Assembly: GCA_020796225.1 (NCBI GenBank)
Contig: CM036758.1
Coordinates: 66,973,274 to 67,037,273, forward strand
Direction of reading: 5' to 3'
Source: Arion vulgaris
Lineage: Eukaryota > Mollusca > Gastropoda > Stylommatophora > Arionidae
Length of the DNA: 64,000 nucleotides
How positions within the stretch are numbered: the stretch's first letter is position 1; each line of letters begins with the position of its first letter. A program made the translations under genes and the position numbers. Below the pieces are notes generated by a model that was given only the letters and a program-made list of their open reading frames with translations, did no database searches and had not been told where the DNA came from. Positions 48,541 through 60,640 of the stretch are shown here, in pieces.

Positions 48541-51100
48541 GTTTGGGCCCTTTCACGTCTGTTTTAACAGGTCAAAACTTCAAGTTCCAGCATTTGTACA
48601 TAAAAAATTTTTTAGAAACCACACACACACACAAACCCCTCACACACACAAAACTCACATGCACGAAATACAAACAGGTTTGTTTATAAAGTCTTGGGTT
48701 TTTTTGATAATTTTTTAAGTAATTAGTCACGTTGTTGAAAATTTACATCATGATATTCTGGGTTCCTAATCCCTTTTCCCAATACACAACAAGCCGTTGT
48801 TATATTCCCTTTTTCACTGAAGGGAAAAAAGATATTGGGTATAACATGTCTTTCGTAAGGGTTTAAATTTTCCCGAAGAAGTAATTGACAAGTGCTGAAA
48901 TTTAGATTTCAAAGTCCTTACGGCCCTTTCCCGAATACAAAGTAAAAAACAGTAGTTTTCCCCGATAAAATTAATAACAATCTCGATACAATTTGTTAAG
49001 AGTTTTGGAATACCCCCTATATCCCCGAAGCGAAAAAAACAATTCTTCGTGTTTCCTTTTTAACCTTTTACCGATTTCAAAGGGGGGGCAGTTTTACTTT
49101 AAATTGAGATAGGAAGGGCAGAAGAGAGAGAGAGAGACCCCGTGGGAAAAGGTTTTCCCATTTAAGCCCCAATGGGACGTTGTTTTTTACACAAAAAGGA
49201 TCGGATTTTAAAAAAGTACAATAGGGCTTTATCCCCCAAGCTCATACGGCAAAAAAACCAAGGATCCAGCGGTCGTAAGACCCGGAAAAAGGGCCCGGGT
49301 ATCCCCCCAGACAGGGGTCAACAAAAAAAGTAAAATTTTTTCAAAGGGAGGAAGCCCAAAAAAAAAAGATGGAGCGACGGCATCAAGAAAAACCTTACAA
49401 AAAATGAATATAAAACAAAAAGGGCCTTAAAACAAGCAAACCGGGACCCAAAAGTTTTTTCCCCCCCAATTTCCATAAAAAGTAAATGGTGGAAGAAAGA
49501 AAAGAACAAGGGGCCCGGACAATGGAAGTACTGACGGTGACTAAGGCACAGGCGGGGATCAAAAAAAACGATATTCTAAAAGGAATCATTGAGTCGGACG
49601 CGAAAGGGGAAGGCGGCGTTCGGGCGCAGTCAATGGACTGAATCACTGCAAGCGTTAACAATTTGCAGAGTTACACTCATTTCGTTAACCCCCGGACACA
49701 AGGTTGATGACAATGAGAGAGTACACAGACTGGCTGATTTTTGTAACCCCTGCCCTCTTTTTCTTTCTTCCATAATTGATGGGCTTTCTTTCTTTTTTTT
49801 TGATCTAACCCAAAAAGTCACTAACCTTCCCCCGCCTGTTTTGGTAAACCCCCTTAAAATTTTTTTTTTGTTTTTCTGCATGAAGTTAAAAACACCTTGG
49901 GTGTAAAGAAAAGTAGAAATTAGTCCCCGTGCAGTCTAGTACCGGTTGCCCTAGGAAAGCTCCCTAGTAAATCAAAAGTTGGCGGGAAAACATGTGGAAG
50001 GGCCTAGTTCCCAGGGGGCCATAATCGTTCAACGTAGATCACTGCGTTCTTGTAAAAAGGACCAATTATATATCAAAAAATCTATATATCTATCCCTTCA
50101 AAAAAAGGGTTGTTTTGTATGTATTTTTGGGACCCATAGACTCAAACTTGAACAGATGTAGCTAAAATTTTACGGGATATGTTTGTTTTAATGTCGGATG
50201 CTACCTGCCCAATTTGAAATAGGTAGCGCTGGTTTTAAAAAATCAAAAAAATAAAAACCCGCTCTTTTCCTTCAAATTTTCCCTTTCCAAACTCCTTTAA
50301 ACGCCCAACCAAAAAAACCCCTTTTCTGAAAGTTTGGGTTTTCATTTTCATGTTTTGATGAGTTGATTCTTTTAATTTTTAAAAAACCCTTTAAAATTAG
50401 AAAATTTAGAAAGGGTTCCCGGGAAATTTTTAATTTTGTAAATTTAAAGGAAAAAAACCCCCAAACCCAACCCAATGTTTGTTACCCAAGGGAAAAATTC
50501 CCTACCGTTTAAAACCCCAAAAAAACCCCGATCCAGAAACGTTTTTTAATTTTGGGTTTGAAAAATAAAATAATTTTTTCCAAAAATTTTCCCTATTAAA
50601 ACCCAAACAAGAGTTTTCAAAAACCAAGGGGAACCATTTAAAACCCCTTGAAACCAACCCCCCCATTGACCGGCGGCTTTGCAATTCAAAATTTAAATTT
50701 AAACCATTTCGCAATGGTGGGCGTGAGTAGTTTCGACAAATGATTCATACGGCCGTTTTTCAAAACATTTTACCCCAAGTTTCAAACCTTTTCCCTAATA
50801 AAATTTTAATCAAATGCAAATTTTTTTTATTTTTTCCCAAACCTTTTCAACGGGTGATATTTGATTCCATGTGAAACAAACAAGCTGCAGTTATTTCCAT
50901 ACGCTCTTCCAATTTTCCACACATTTGAAAATTATGCCCCCCAAAACCCAAAAGCTTTTGGGCCCATCTACACCTAAACACAAAAGAAAGGCATTACTAC
51001 CCAGAAACAAAAGGCAACAGAAAAAGGGGCCTGAAACTTTTGGTTGCACTGCTGGGGGCCGTTCGTCCTGAAACAGACGACAACGTAAAGGGAAGGAAAA
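48540..51100. other. Smeared block, no reliable feature
   Basis: A LINE-type RNase H remnant may be present near 49500-49745 (sequence like AATGAGAGAGTACACAGACTGG, compare 23290). Otherwise only noise-like runs. Confidence 0.4.
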
Positions 51101-51129
51101 CCAATCGAGTCCCATTTTCCTCAAGTCCG

Positions 51130-53700
51130 TTCAGCTGAAACAATCAAGCAAGGGGAAGCAAGTCTCAAACCGTTCGGATACGCACTACTCTATCCAGACA
51201 AACCCTGCACGCTGATTTAAATCTAGTGCATTCCCCCAATACAATTATGATTACAGTCTTCATCCAAATGTGGTTTTTGGGAAAAAATGGATAGATTATC
51301 TTTATTGCTAATTTTAATAAAAAACCCTGACATTCTTGTTCAATTTTTTCCCGAAAATTAATGTAAAATTATTGAATTTCGGGAAAATTGTTTCAAAGGA
51401 CCATTTCAAAAAAGGGGAAGAATATGGCATTTTTTGGGAGGGGGCAAAAAATTTTCATCCATCGAGAAATCAAGCATTATCAACGGGGACTTTACTTTAA
51501 AGTAGCAATAAAACCAAAGGGCGGCATTTTATCTTTTCCAATTCGGGGAACGACATCCAACAGTTGTTCATTTGGCACCCCTTTGAAAATGGACAGCGCG
51601 TGTACTTCTCAACAGATAATGCATTTTTAGAGCATTGTCAATATCCCCAAAAACGTTAACTGCAAATTTTTTATTGTGAGATGATATATTTCCCCAAAAA
51701 CCTCTTTACCCCTGGGGAAAACCCCAAAATATAAAATGGGGAAAGCAGCAGCGAAAAAGTTTCAACGTCGCAAACAAGGTAAAGTAGTTGAAGGACATTT
51801 TTATATTGACCAATGCGTTAGGTCGTTTGGCCCCTGTTCATCCAAACAATGCAAATCTTTTACTTTGGGTTACCGTTAATCAACAAACGTGGAAACATCC
51901 TTCCAAAATTGAGAACAGTTAACGGTCCGTATGTCTACTTTTTCGTGAAACTTGCCAAAATTAAATCTTCTTGGCTTTAGGGATTTGGGACACTTCACTC
52001 GTAATTTTCCCAAAACCGCACCACTGCAAATACCACTATTTGCGGGAATATTAACAACGTCTTCCCATCCAATCCAAAAAAACTTTGGGAAAAAAACAAA
52101 GACTACATGAGTGAAAACAACCTAAAATCGTTGGGGCGACGAATCAAAAACCCGAAATTTAATTCACACCAAACGTATATAATAAAACATTGGGTTTTTG
52201 GGGGACATATGTTTGGGAATCACTAATAAAATTTGGGGCAATTGGGAAAGGATTCCCCGAACGATCTGCAAAAAACCTTTTTGATTGTGAGTTGGAAAAA
52301 GGGAAAAACCCCTTTTATATCAACGAATTGAGTACATTTTTTCAAACGAATCTTCCAAAATTGATTCCGGGAAAAAACGCAAACATATGACAGAATTAGC
52401 ATGCAATTACAAGTCAAAACGGTGGATTGTATTTATAGATGGGCCGGGGGACAGGCAAAACTTTTCTCATTTCACTTATTTTGGGAAATTTCGATCACGA
52501 AAAATAGCACCGGGGAACGCAACTTCCCAAACCCCGGGGGGGGAACAGCGCATTCAACGCTGAAATTGCCCAAAAATTGAATTTACAAATACTGGGAAAA
52601 CCCCTTTAATACCCGGAAAAATTTCAAGGTGCCCCTTTGCCCAAATGGGGAAAAACCATTTTAAAACCAAACGCCCCAACTGGAAAAATTGAGTTCAACT
52701 TTCTTTGGGAAAAAATTTTATTGTCTGGCGATTTCCGGAAATTTTTAAAAGTTATACCAAAAACACCCCCATGAACTTAATGGCCCGAAAACATCAGTTT
52801 TTATTTTGGAAAACAAAAAAACAAAAAATGGAAAATCCCCAATTTCCAAAAAAATTTTTATTTAATAAATTTCCAAACACGATGTATCACATTTCCAACA
52901 AAAATTCTGAACATCAAAAGGGAACAGAAAATTGATTCAAGTTTTTCCCCCAAAATTGAAATATTAAAAATTAAAGGGGGAGTGACGTGAATTTAACGGG
53001 AAAAAAAAAGGATGTATATGGGGATGAATTTGAGCATTCAAAACAAAAAAACCAGGCGAAGTGACAACGTATAAATCCATCAAATGTAATGATTCCAAAA
53101 CCAAATTAATAATTATCCCTTTTTAAATTTTGAATTACTTGGGTTTGCCAGGCATGCCAAACATGTTTTTTAAAATTGAAAAATTTGGGGTGCCTATCAT
53201 TCTTTTTTCAAAAAACATTAATCCCCCACGACTTTGCAACGGGACTGAAATTTTTTGGGGAAAAATATGATGAAAATATCATCGAAGGAATTAAAATTTT
53301 TAAAAGGAAAAAATTTAAAAGGAAATTTATTTCGGAGCATCCCAATAATTAACAGACATTATTCCCAATTTAAAAGCTTGCGTTTGGTGCGACTCCCGCA
53401 ATGACCTAAACAAAAACCCAAAGGGCAATCACTACAAGTGTGTGGGTTAAATTTTGGGAAAAACCCGCCTTTTCTTTGGGAAACCATTTGTTTTTCACCC
53501 TCGGAAAACTTCGTTTATTCGGGATACCGATGGGAAAAAAAATATTAAGATCCAAAAACACTTAATAAAAGACTTAAACCCAAAGTTAAATTGTGTTTTG
53601 CCTAAGAAAATGAAAAAGGGGAAAAAAATAAAAAATAATTCAAATTTACCAGCGGGGCTTTTTAAAACGGAAAGGGGGCAACGGGGGGGAGGACAGCCTT
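51130..53700 (+). pseudogene. Helitron-type helicase, unreadable as one frame
   Basis: Ordered motifs of the Rep/PIF1-like helicase of Helitrons can be read in changing frames: HYSIQTNPA and YDYSLHPNVV-like sequence (51184-51270), WHPFENGQRVYFSTDNAFL (51574-51630), HPNNA (51838-51852), LSTFFQTNLPKLIPG (52330-52374), VFIDGPG.TGKTFL Walker A (52428-52468), TAHSTLKLPK-like (52545-52580), SGDFR (52723-52738), INPPRLCNGT (53217-53246), and MT-NK followed by GQSLQVCGLN-like sequence (53403-53452). Order and spacing agree with the family. PIF1-like helicases unwind DNA during rolling-circle transposition. Frame breaks are best explained by the poor sequence here; the true state of the element is unknown. 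Confidence 0.75.
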
Positions 53701-53734
53701 TTTAAAAGATAAAAATTTTTCCTTTAAGAATGAT

Positions 53735-54010
53735 CGCGAGTAGTAGTAAAGTGGTTAAGCCCCTTTTCCTTGCAGGGGAAGGTCGTGGGGTTTGAATCCG
53801 GGCCGCAGCCTTCTATTCACGAAAAACGTTTTTTTTTGAGGCCCCAGGATTGTTGCCGGGGCCCGGAGTTCGTGCTTTTTAATACCCCGGGAGGTGGCGT
53901 GCCATTTCTGTGGGGGAGGGGCCCCGAGCCCTATGGGGAAAAACCCCCGGGGCAATGAAATCAATGTTCAAAGGGTTATACAACCCCTCATGCCCACAAC
54001 GTTCCCCGCT
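53735..54010 (+). mobile_element. SINE E in the smeared block
   Basis: AAAGTGGTTAAGCC and GGGTTTGAATCC (boxes A and B), TTGTTGCCGGGGC, GGAGTTCGTGCTTT and GTGGCGTGCCATTTCTGTG align with 25000-25272. Differences are almost all lengthened runs. Confidence 0.75.
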
Positions 54011-54289
54011 ATCTTAGGGCGTCCACAAAGCAAAGTGTACATGCTTTTTAAAGCCAGCACTGTTTAAGGACTTAGTGGAATGTAGTCTTGCCATCCCGGG
54101 TTTTTATATTCCCCCGACCCCAAAATGTAAGGGATTACGGCGATGTTTTTGTCTGGCAGATGTGGTCCGTCTCACTCCCAAAAAGTAGAGTGCTGAAAAA
54201 ATATGCTTTATAGACATGTGTTTTGGTTTTTCGTGTGGTGTATTTTTCTTTTTAAACTTAGGGGAAGCCCCCAAAAAGGGCATCGTTTT

Positions 54290-54960
54290 ATTTAGTTTTA
54301 GTTTAGTCTGGATCATCATCACTGCCATCAAACCAATTCCCCTAAGTGTTCCGATCTCCTCCACACTTCTCCCCAGTTTAGTTTGTCTGGGAATCATCAC
54401 TGCACATCGACCAATTGCCCATAAGTGTTCCGATCTCCTCCCGCATTCTCTCATTTTTAGTTTAGTCTCGGATCATCACCCGCACATCAAACCAATTGGC
54501 CAAAAGTTTTCCCGATCTCCTCCACAGCATGTCTCCCCAGTTTTTTTGTCGTCGGATCTCATCCTGAAATCAACCCAATTAAATAATTTTTCCCGATCTC
54601 CTCCACAGTATGTCTCTCAGCGTGCGGGGACTAACGCCCGTTGGTTTACTTTCTCTTTTCGATAAAAATTGGTTCTTGTCTGCTACCCACATTTGACTTG
54701 AAACTTTTGCAGTCTGGTTGTGTTGTAGATTCATTTTTACATGAATCTTAACGTCCTCTCTCCCTTGTTTTATAATAACAGCCTGTTCCATTTCGCCTGC
54801 ATTGCCAAAAAGCCACACCTGCAAATATTTCCTTTGGTCCCCTTACACCTGCATGCTCTGGCCAATAATAAAACTGATGTTGGTCACTTTGAACTCTCAG
54901 CGACTCAAGCATTGTCTCCGGCCCAGTATGTTTCAATCTTCCTGAGCATACTCATTAGTC
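54290..54960 (-). pseudogene. LINE RNase H and tail with four tandem 3' units
   Basis: The minus strand has a HAGVRG box near 54850 and the QFYYWP.HAGV context. Towards the 3' side, units of about 90-100 bp starting TTTAGTTTAGTCTGG or a variant repeat four times (54290-54620). These are copies of the tail seen once at 30430-30510. Confidence 0.65.
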
Positions 54961-55492
54961 ACGAGAAAACATGGATGGATAAAAGGTGTGCTTACCAGAC
55001 ACATTGCTTTGTAACCCCCATGATTTCCATAGTAGACTGCTCGTATCACGGCAAAACCCCCCTGTCTTCCTTAAAACTCCTCAGCAGGCAGGGAAAACCG
55101 GATTCGGTTTTCAAATTGAAAATTTTTTAACTGGCGTCTTTTTTATAATAGAAAAAAAAATGTTAAGTAAAAAAGGAAGAAGTAAAAACTTTTTTTACAA
55201 GAACTGCAGAAAGCTGGGCTTAATTGTATGGTATCCTTATGGGAATTTCTCACTTGTTGAAAATGTACAGCTATTTTCTAGTCAGTTTAAAAAAAAATCT
55301 GAAAATATTTAATTTGTTCATCATCAAATCCGTTTTTCCCTCTTTTTCACTGTGGGGGATGCCTCTGTATTCTTCCCTCAAGATCAAAAACATTAACCCC
55401 TGGGAACCCAAAATCATCGTTCTTTTTATTTTGTTTTCATTTTATCTATTCTCCCCCTTCTACTTTGTCAACAGCCCAAACTGGATCTTTAA

Positions 55493-55592
55493 NNNNNNNN
55501 NNNNNNNNNNNNNNNNNNNNNNNNNNNNNNNNNNNNNNNNNNNNNNNNNNNNNNNNNNNNNNNNNNNNNNNNNNNNNNNNNNNNNNNNNNNN
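55493..55592. other. Assembly gap, exactly 100 N
   Basis: A run of 100 N, a common placeholder for a gap of unknown size. Confidence 0.99.
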
Positions 55593-55769
55593 GTATTTTC
55601 TAGTCAAATGCTTGTCTGATAATTTTGTACCGTTGGTACCTGAGTGCGTCCAATAGATTACACATTTCTCCTTTACATCTAAATGTTCAATTATCTTTGT
55701 CCTTACACAATGTGTGTTACTTCTTAGCACGTTTACAAATCTACATTAGCGTGTTTCGAAACTTAGAAC
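55593..55769. other. Short unclassified stretch after the gap
   Basis: Normal-looking sequence resumes. No gene. Confidence 0.5.
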
Positions 55770-56032
55770 CACCCCTGTGTGGTGCCAGATCTCAGAAGGG
55801 AAGCAAAGAATACTACCACTGCGACCTACAAGGAATGTCGTAAGAGGCGACTGATGTAGGACCCAGGGAAGCTACCCTAGTAAATAAAAGCACCGCAGAA
55901 ATCAGATGTGCTGGCCTACTTGTAGGCGCATAACTGGCACAGCATACAATTGTTCTTAGGCTCAGATCACATACAAATCAAACAGAGTGGTTACAAGTCG
56001 TCGATATAGAGCATTCGAAGAAGAAGAAGAAG
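55770..56032 (+). mobile_element. SINE A, plus-strand copy
   Basis: TGTGGTGCCAGATCTC start, GTACTACCACTGCGACC-like core, GTCGTAAGAGGCGACTGATG, AAGCTACCCTAGTAAAT, TGGCCTACTTGTAGGCGC palindrome, GAAGAAGAAGAAG tail. One of the better copies. Confidence 0.92.
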
Positions 56033-56034
56033 TA

Positions 56035-56540
56035 GAAACTGATCTTTCAATAAACCAAAATATTGACACGAGAATCCAACAAGTGACGTAGTAAGTATTC
56101 TCCAGCAATGTTGAACTCTGTGTAAAACGTCATCACTAGAAAATTAACCTTTGCTGGTACGCAATTGTTGTTTAAAAACCTCGTTCTCGTTACTATTTTT
56201 TTTTTATACCTGTAATATCGCTTTTTGTGCGGTATAGAACAGGAGGGACATGAGCCTTGAATTTAATGTCCGCATGCCTAGTGCAGTCACCACGAAAGTG
56301 TTCATGTTCGAATGTTTCCTTTATGCCCTCAACAGAAAAAAATTCCTTGGCCTTACCGTGGGAGCCGCGCTCTAATACATTCGACCAGACGCTCCAAATT
56401 TATTACTATTTGGTAAGATATTTGTAAGGAGTTTTTTGTAAGAACTACAGCGGAAGCAACTAATATGATTAATAAATAGATAGCGTACACGTATTAGGAG
56501 ATTCCAAAAAACAAAATACCAAACACAGGATTCGAACCAC
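56035..56540. other. Intergenic, unclassified
   Basis: About 56420-56500 (GTAAGGAGTTTTTTGTAAG, AATAAATAGATAGCGTACAC) recurs around 57065-57110 and 57355-57390, where SINE B is inserted in it. The class is unknown. Confidence 0.5.
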
Positions 56541-56544
56541 TTAC

Positions 56545-56690
56545 CCGTATTTCTTACGGTACCCATTGCCTAGCCTAGCAATACGAGCGTTCTTACGGTA
56601 CCCATTGCCTAGCCTAGCAATAGCAGGCGTTCTTACGGTACCCATTGCCTAGCCTAGCAATACGAGCGTTCTTACGCATGACTACGAACA
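56545..56690. repeat. About 39-bp minisatellite, three to four units
   Basis: The unit is TTCTTACGGTACCCATTGCC then TAGCCTAGCAATACGAGCG. Confidence 0.93.
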
Positions 56691-56714
56691 CAACGAGCAA
56701 ATTCAATAAAATGG

Positions 56715-56945
56715 CATTACGGAGTAGCGTCTTTTACAAACGCTTCGTTTTTGCTAGACACAGAATAGTCAGGTAAGGTTCGATCGAACAGTGTTTGCAC
56801 AAACACGTGCTTTATTTCTGATCCAGAAGCACTGAGTTTTGAACTCTTTGACTCGGTGCCATGGACATCGTAACCCTTCGGTTCGGTGCCATGAACACTG
56901 TAAATCTGGAGAACCTGTGGCTTTTCTGCCTGCCAGCTAAACACA
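56715..56945 (-). mobile_element. SINE C-like body, minus strand
   Basis: The reverse complement has AAGCCACAGGTTCTCCAG, GGCACCGAACCGAAGGG and GGCACCGAGTCAAAGAG, with the GGCACCGA block present twice, as at 14610-14660. Confidence 0.65.
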
Positions 56946-57111
56946 TGCTATAAGCTTATTGTGCTTGTATATTTGAGACGAGACAATATCATGCATACAC
57001 ACATGTATACACATATAACAAACATACATACATCATTCAAATGTAACTTAAAGTCTTTATTGTAAGATGATAATAAGGAGGGTTTTTTGTAAGAACTCCA
57101 AGGGAGGCAAT

Positions 57112-57352
57112 CTCCTTCTTTACGATCAATTTTAATCACTCTTTGTGATATGTTTGATCTTTGCCAAGAACGTGTATACGTTGCACATTGGTTTGGTAGG
57201 CCCCTAAACGCATATACTTCTACATGTTTAGGACACGTGCATCCGATTTCAGCCAAACCTCCTTAGTCGCCTCTTACTACATGCGTGGCAGGTAACAGTG
57301 GTTCTATTCTTTGCACCCCAAATTTGGACTCCGATAACCACTCGGGCGAGGA
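57112..57352 (-). mobile_element. SINE B, minus-strand copy
   Basis: TTTAATCACTCTTTGTGAT to AACCACTCGGGCG with CCCCTAAACGCATATAC...TGTTTAGGACACG. Sequence of an older repeat (GAGGCAA / GAGGAAGCAAT) stands on both sides. Confidence 0.85.
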
Positions 57353-57650
57353 AGCAATGAATATGAGCAATAAATAGACAGTGTACAGTAACAGATAATG
57401 AAAATGGTGGATTTCAGTGCAACCATTTTCCCAATTTAATTTCCCTTACTTGAGGGGGCGTCGCCTATTGATGAAATTTGTGAAGTTGATTCTTGTCGCC
57501 ATTTCATTTTTTTGGTTAAGTTTTACAATAAGGACGATTGTGCAGACGGTGACAGAGAGTAGACAGATGAGAGAAATGGTCACGCTGTGAATAAGGAAAG
57601 TGACAGTTCACAAGTTTGCGGTCTTTTGTGAAAACGAGTATCAGTAACGT
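57353..57650. other. Intergenic, nothing recognised
   Basis: No open frame. Confidence 0.45.
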
Positions 57651-57845
57651 TCTGTTAGCCCGTCTGCCCAGCGTGTTCGTAGCGCGTTGGACTACGTGTG
57701 ACTATCCCTCTGTGTGTGCGGGATGGCAGAAATTCAATTCCACTGGATGGCAAAAAAAGCCACAGATTCCCCAGATTTACGATGTCCATGGCACCGAGCC
57801 GAAGAGCTGAAAAGTTCAAGTGCTTCTGGATAGAAAAAAACAAAA
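57650..57845 (+). mobile_element. SINE C, plus-strand copy
   Basis: TCTGCCCAGCGTGTTCGTAG, CGCGTTGGACTACGTG (box A-like), AATTCAATTCCA (box B-like), then GATGTCCATGGCACCGAGCC. Confidence 0.78.
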
Positions 57846-57944
57846 AAACCGTTCTGTTAATGCGGTTGTTATAACGCCACTCCAGTTTATGGAAGCAGCA
57901 GAAAGGAGAGAATAGAATAATCATGAAGATGGAGATAATGATGA

Positions 57945-60640
57945 CTTTCGTTTTCAGATGTTAGATGTCATTTTATCCTAGAATTAAATGCTCAAACAAC
58001 AATCTTGTCAATGTTAGATGTCTATTTATCCTAGAATTAAATGCTCAAACAACAAACTTGTCAATGTTAGATGTCTATTTATCCTAGAATTAAATGCTCA
58101 AACAATAAACTTGTCAATGTTAGATGTCTATTTATCCTAGAATTAAATGCTCAAACAACAAACTTGTCAATGTTAGATGTCTATTTATCCTAGAATTAAA
58201 TGCTCAAACAATAAACTTGTCAATGTTAGATGTCTATTTATCCTAGAATTAAATGCTCAAACAACAAACTTGTCAATGTTAGATGTCTATTTATCCTAGA
58301 ATTAAATGCTCAAACAACAAACTTGTCAATGTTAGATGTCTATTTATCCTAGAATTAAATGCTCAAACAATAAACTTGTCAATGTTAGATGTCTATTTAT
58401 CCTAGAATTAAATGCTCAAACAACAAACTTGTCAATGTTAGATGTCTATTTATCCTAGAATTAAATGCTCAAACAACAAACTTGTCAATGTTAGATGTCT
58501 ATTTATCCTAGAATTAAATGCTCAAACAATAAACTTGTCAATGTTAGATGTCTATTTATCCTAGAATTAAATGCTCAAACAACAAACTTGTCAATGCTAG
58601 ATGTCTATTTATCCTAGAATTAAATGCTCAAACAACAAACTTGTCAATGTTAGATGTCTATTTATCCTAGAATTAAATGTTCAAACAATAAACTTGTCAA
58701 TGTTAGATGTCTATTTATCCTAGAATTAAATGCTCAAACAACAAACTTGTCAATGTTAGATGTCTATTTATCCTAGAATTAAATGCTCAAACAACAAACT
58801 TGTCAATGTTAGATGTCTATTTATCCTAGAATTAAATGCTCAAACAACAAACTTGTCAATGTTAGATGTCTATTTATCCTAGAATTAAATGCTCAAACAA
58901 CAAACTTGTTAATGTTAGATGTTTATTTATCCTAGAATTAAATGCTCAAACAACAAACTTGTCAATGTTAGATGTCTATTTATCCTAGAATTAAATGCTC
59001 AAACAATAAACTTGTCAATGTTAGATGTCTATTTATCCTAGAATTAAATGCTCAAACAATAAACTTGTCAATGTTAGATGTCTATTTATCGTAGAATTAA
59101 TTGCTCAAACAACAAACTTGTCAATGTTAGATGTCTATTTATCCTAGAATTAAATGCTCAAACAACAAACTTGTCAATGTTAGATGTCTATTTATCCTAG
59201 AATTAAATGCTCAAACAACAAACTTGTCAATGTTAGATGTCTATTTATCCTAGAATTAAATGCTCAAACAACAAACTTGTCAATGTTAGATGTCTATTTA
59301 TCCTAGAATTAAATGCTCAAACAATAAACTTGTCAATGTTAGATGTCTATTTATCCTAGAATTAAATGCTCAAACAACAAACTTGTCAATGTTAGATGTC
59401 TATTTATCCTAGAATTAAATGCTCAAACAACAAACTTGTCAATGTTAGATGTCTATTTATCCTAGAATTAAATGCTCAAACAACAAACTTGTCAATGTTA
59501 GATGTCTATTTATCCTAGAATTAAATGCTCAAACAACAAACTTGTCAATGTTAGATGTCTATTTATCATAGAATTAAATGCTCAAACAATAAACTTGTCA
59601 ATGTTAGATGTCTATTTATCCTAGAATTAAATGCTCAAACAACAAACTTGTCAATGCTAGATGTCTATTTATCCTAGAATTAAATGCTCAAACAACAAAC
59701 TTGTCAATGTTAGATGTCTATTTATCCTAGAATTAAATGCTCAAACAACAAACTTGTCAATGTTAGATGTCTATTTATCCTAGAATTAAATGCTCAAACA
59801 ATAAACTTGTCAATGTTAGATGTCTATTTATCGTAGAATTAAATGCTCAAACAACAAACTTGTCAATGCTAGATGTCTATTTATCCTAGAATTAAATGCT
59901 CAAACAACAAACTTGTCAATGTTAGATGTCTATTTATCCTAGAATTAAATGCTCAAACAATAAACTTGTCAATGTTAGATGTCTATTTATCGTAGAATTA
60001 ATTGCTCAAACAACAAACTTGTCAATGCTAGATGTCTATTTATCCTAGAATTAAATGCTCAAACAACAAACTTGTCAATGTTAGATGTCTATTTATCCTA
60101 GAATTAAATGCTCAAACAACAAACTTGTCAATGTTAGATGTCTATTTATCCTAGAATTAAATGCTCAAACAATAAACTTGTCAATGTTAGATGTCTATTT
60201 ATCGTAGAATTAAATGCTCAAACAACAAACTTGTCAATGTTAGATGTCTATTTATCCTAGAATTAAATGCTCAAACAACAAACTTGTCAATGTTAGATGT
60301 CTATTTATCCTAGAATTAAAGGCTCAAACAACAAACTTGTCAATGTTAGATGTCTATTTATCCTAGAATTTAATGCTCAAACAACAAACTTGTCAATGCT
60401 AGATGTCTATTTATCCTAGAATTAAACGCTCAAACAACAAACTTGTCAATGTTAGATGTCTATTTATCCTAGAATTAAATGCTCAAACAACAAACTTGTC
60501 AATGTTAGATGTCTATTTATCCTAGAATTAAATGCTCAAACAACAATCTTGTCAATGTTAGATGTCATTTAACCTAGGATTAAATTATCAAAAGATGAAC
60601 GTGTCACTGTTAGATGTCTCTGTATCCTAGTATTAAGAGT
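57945..60640. repeat. 53-bp satellite-like array, about 50 units
   Basis: The unit is TGTTAGATGTCTATTTATCC, TAGAATTAAATGCTCAAACA and ACAAACTTGTCAA. Variants ACAATAAAC, CGTAGAATTA and AATGCTAG recur. Both the first and last complete units carry CAATCTTG and ATGTCATTT, which inner units lack. Confidence 0.98.

Larger units (their letters stand above)
48180..55492. other. Homopolymer-smeared block of low sequence fidelity
   Basis: Runs of 3-8 identical bases are far more common than elsewhere. Families with good copies outside (SINE E, LINE RNase H) and a Helitron are still readable but with bases replaced by a neighbour of the same run. The block ends at the 100-N gap. I read it as poor base calls, not as organism sequence. 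Only landmarks inside it are annotated; frames in it are unreliable. Confidence 0.75.

Noticed and set aside
49318..54454. Many frames of 60-116 codons in the smeared block
   Set aside because: The sequence is unreliable there, and the frames change with run lengths; only motifs with family support were kept.
57945..60640. CRISPR array
   Set aside because: Units follow without unique spacers and the context is eukaryotic; the same holds for every other array here.
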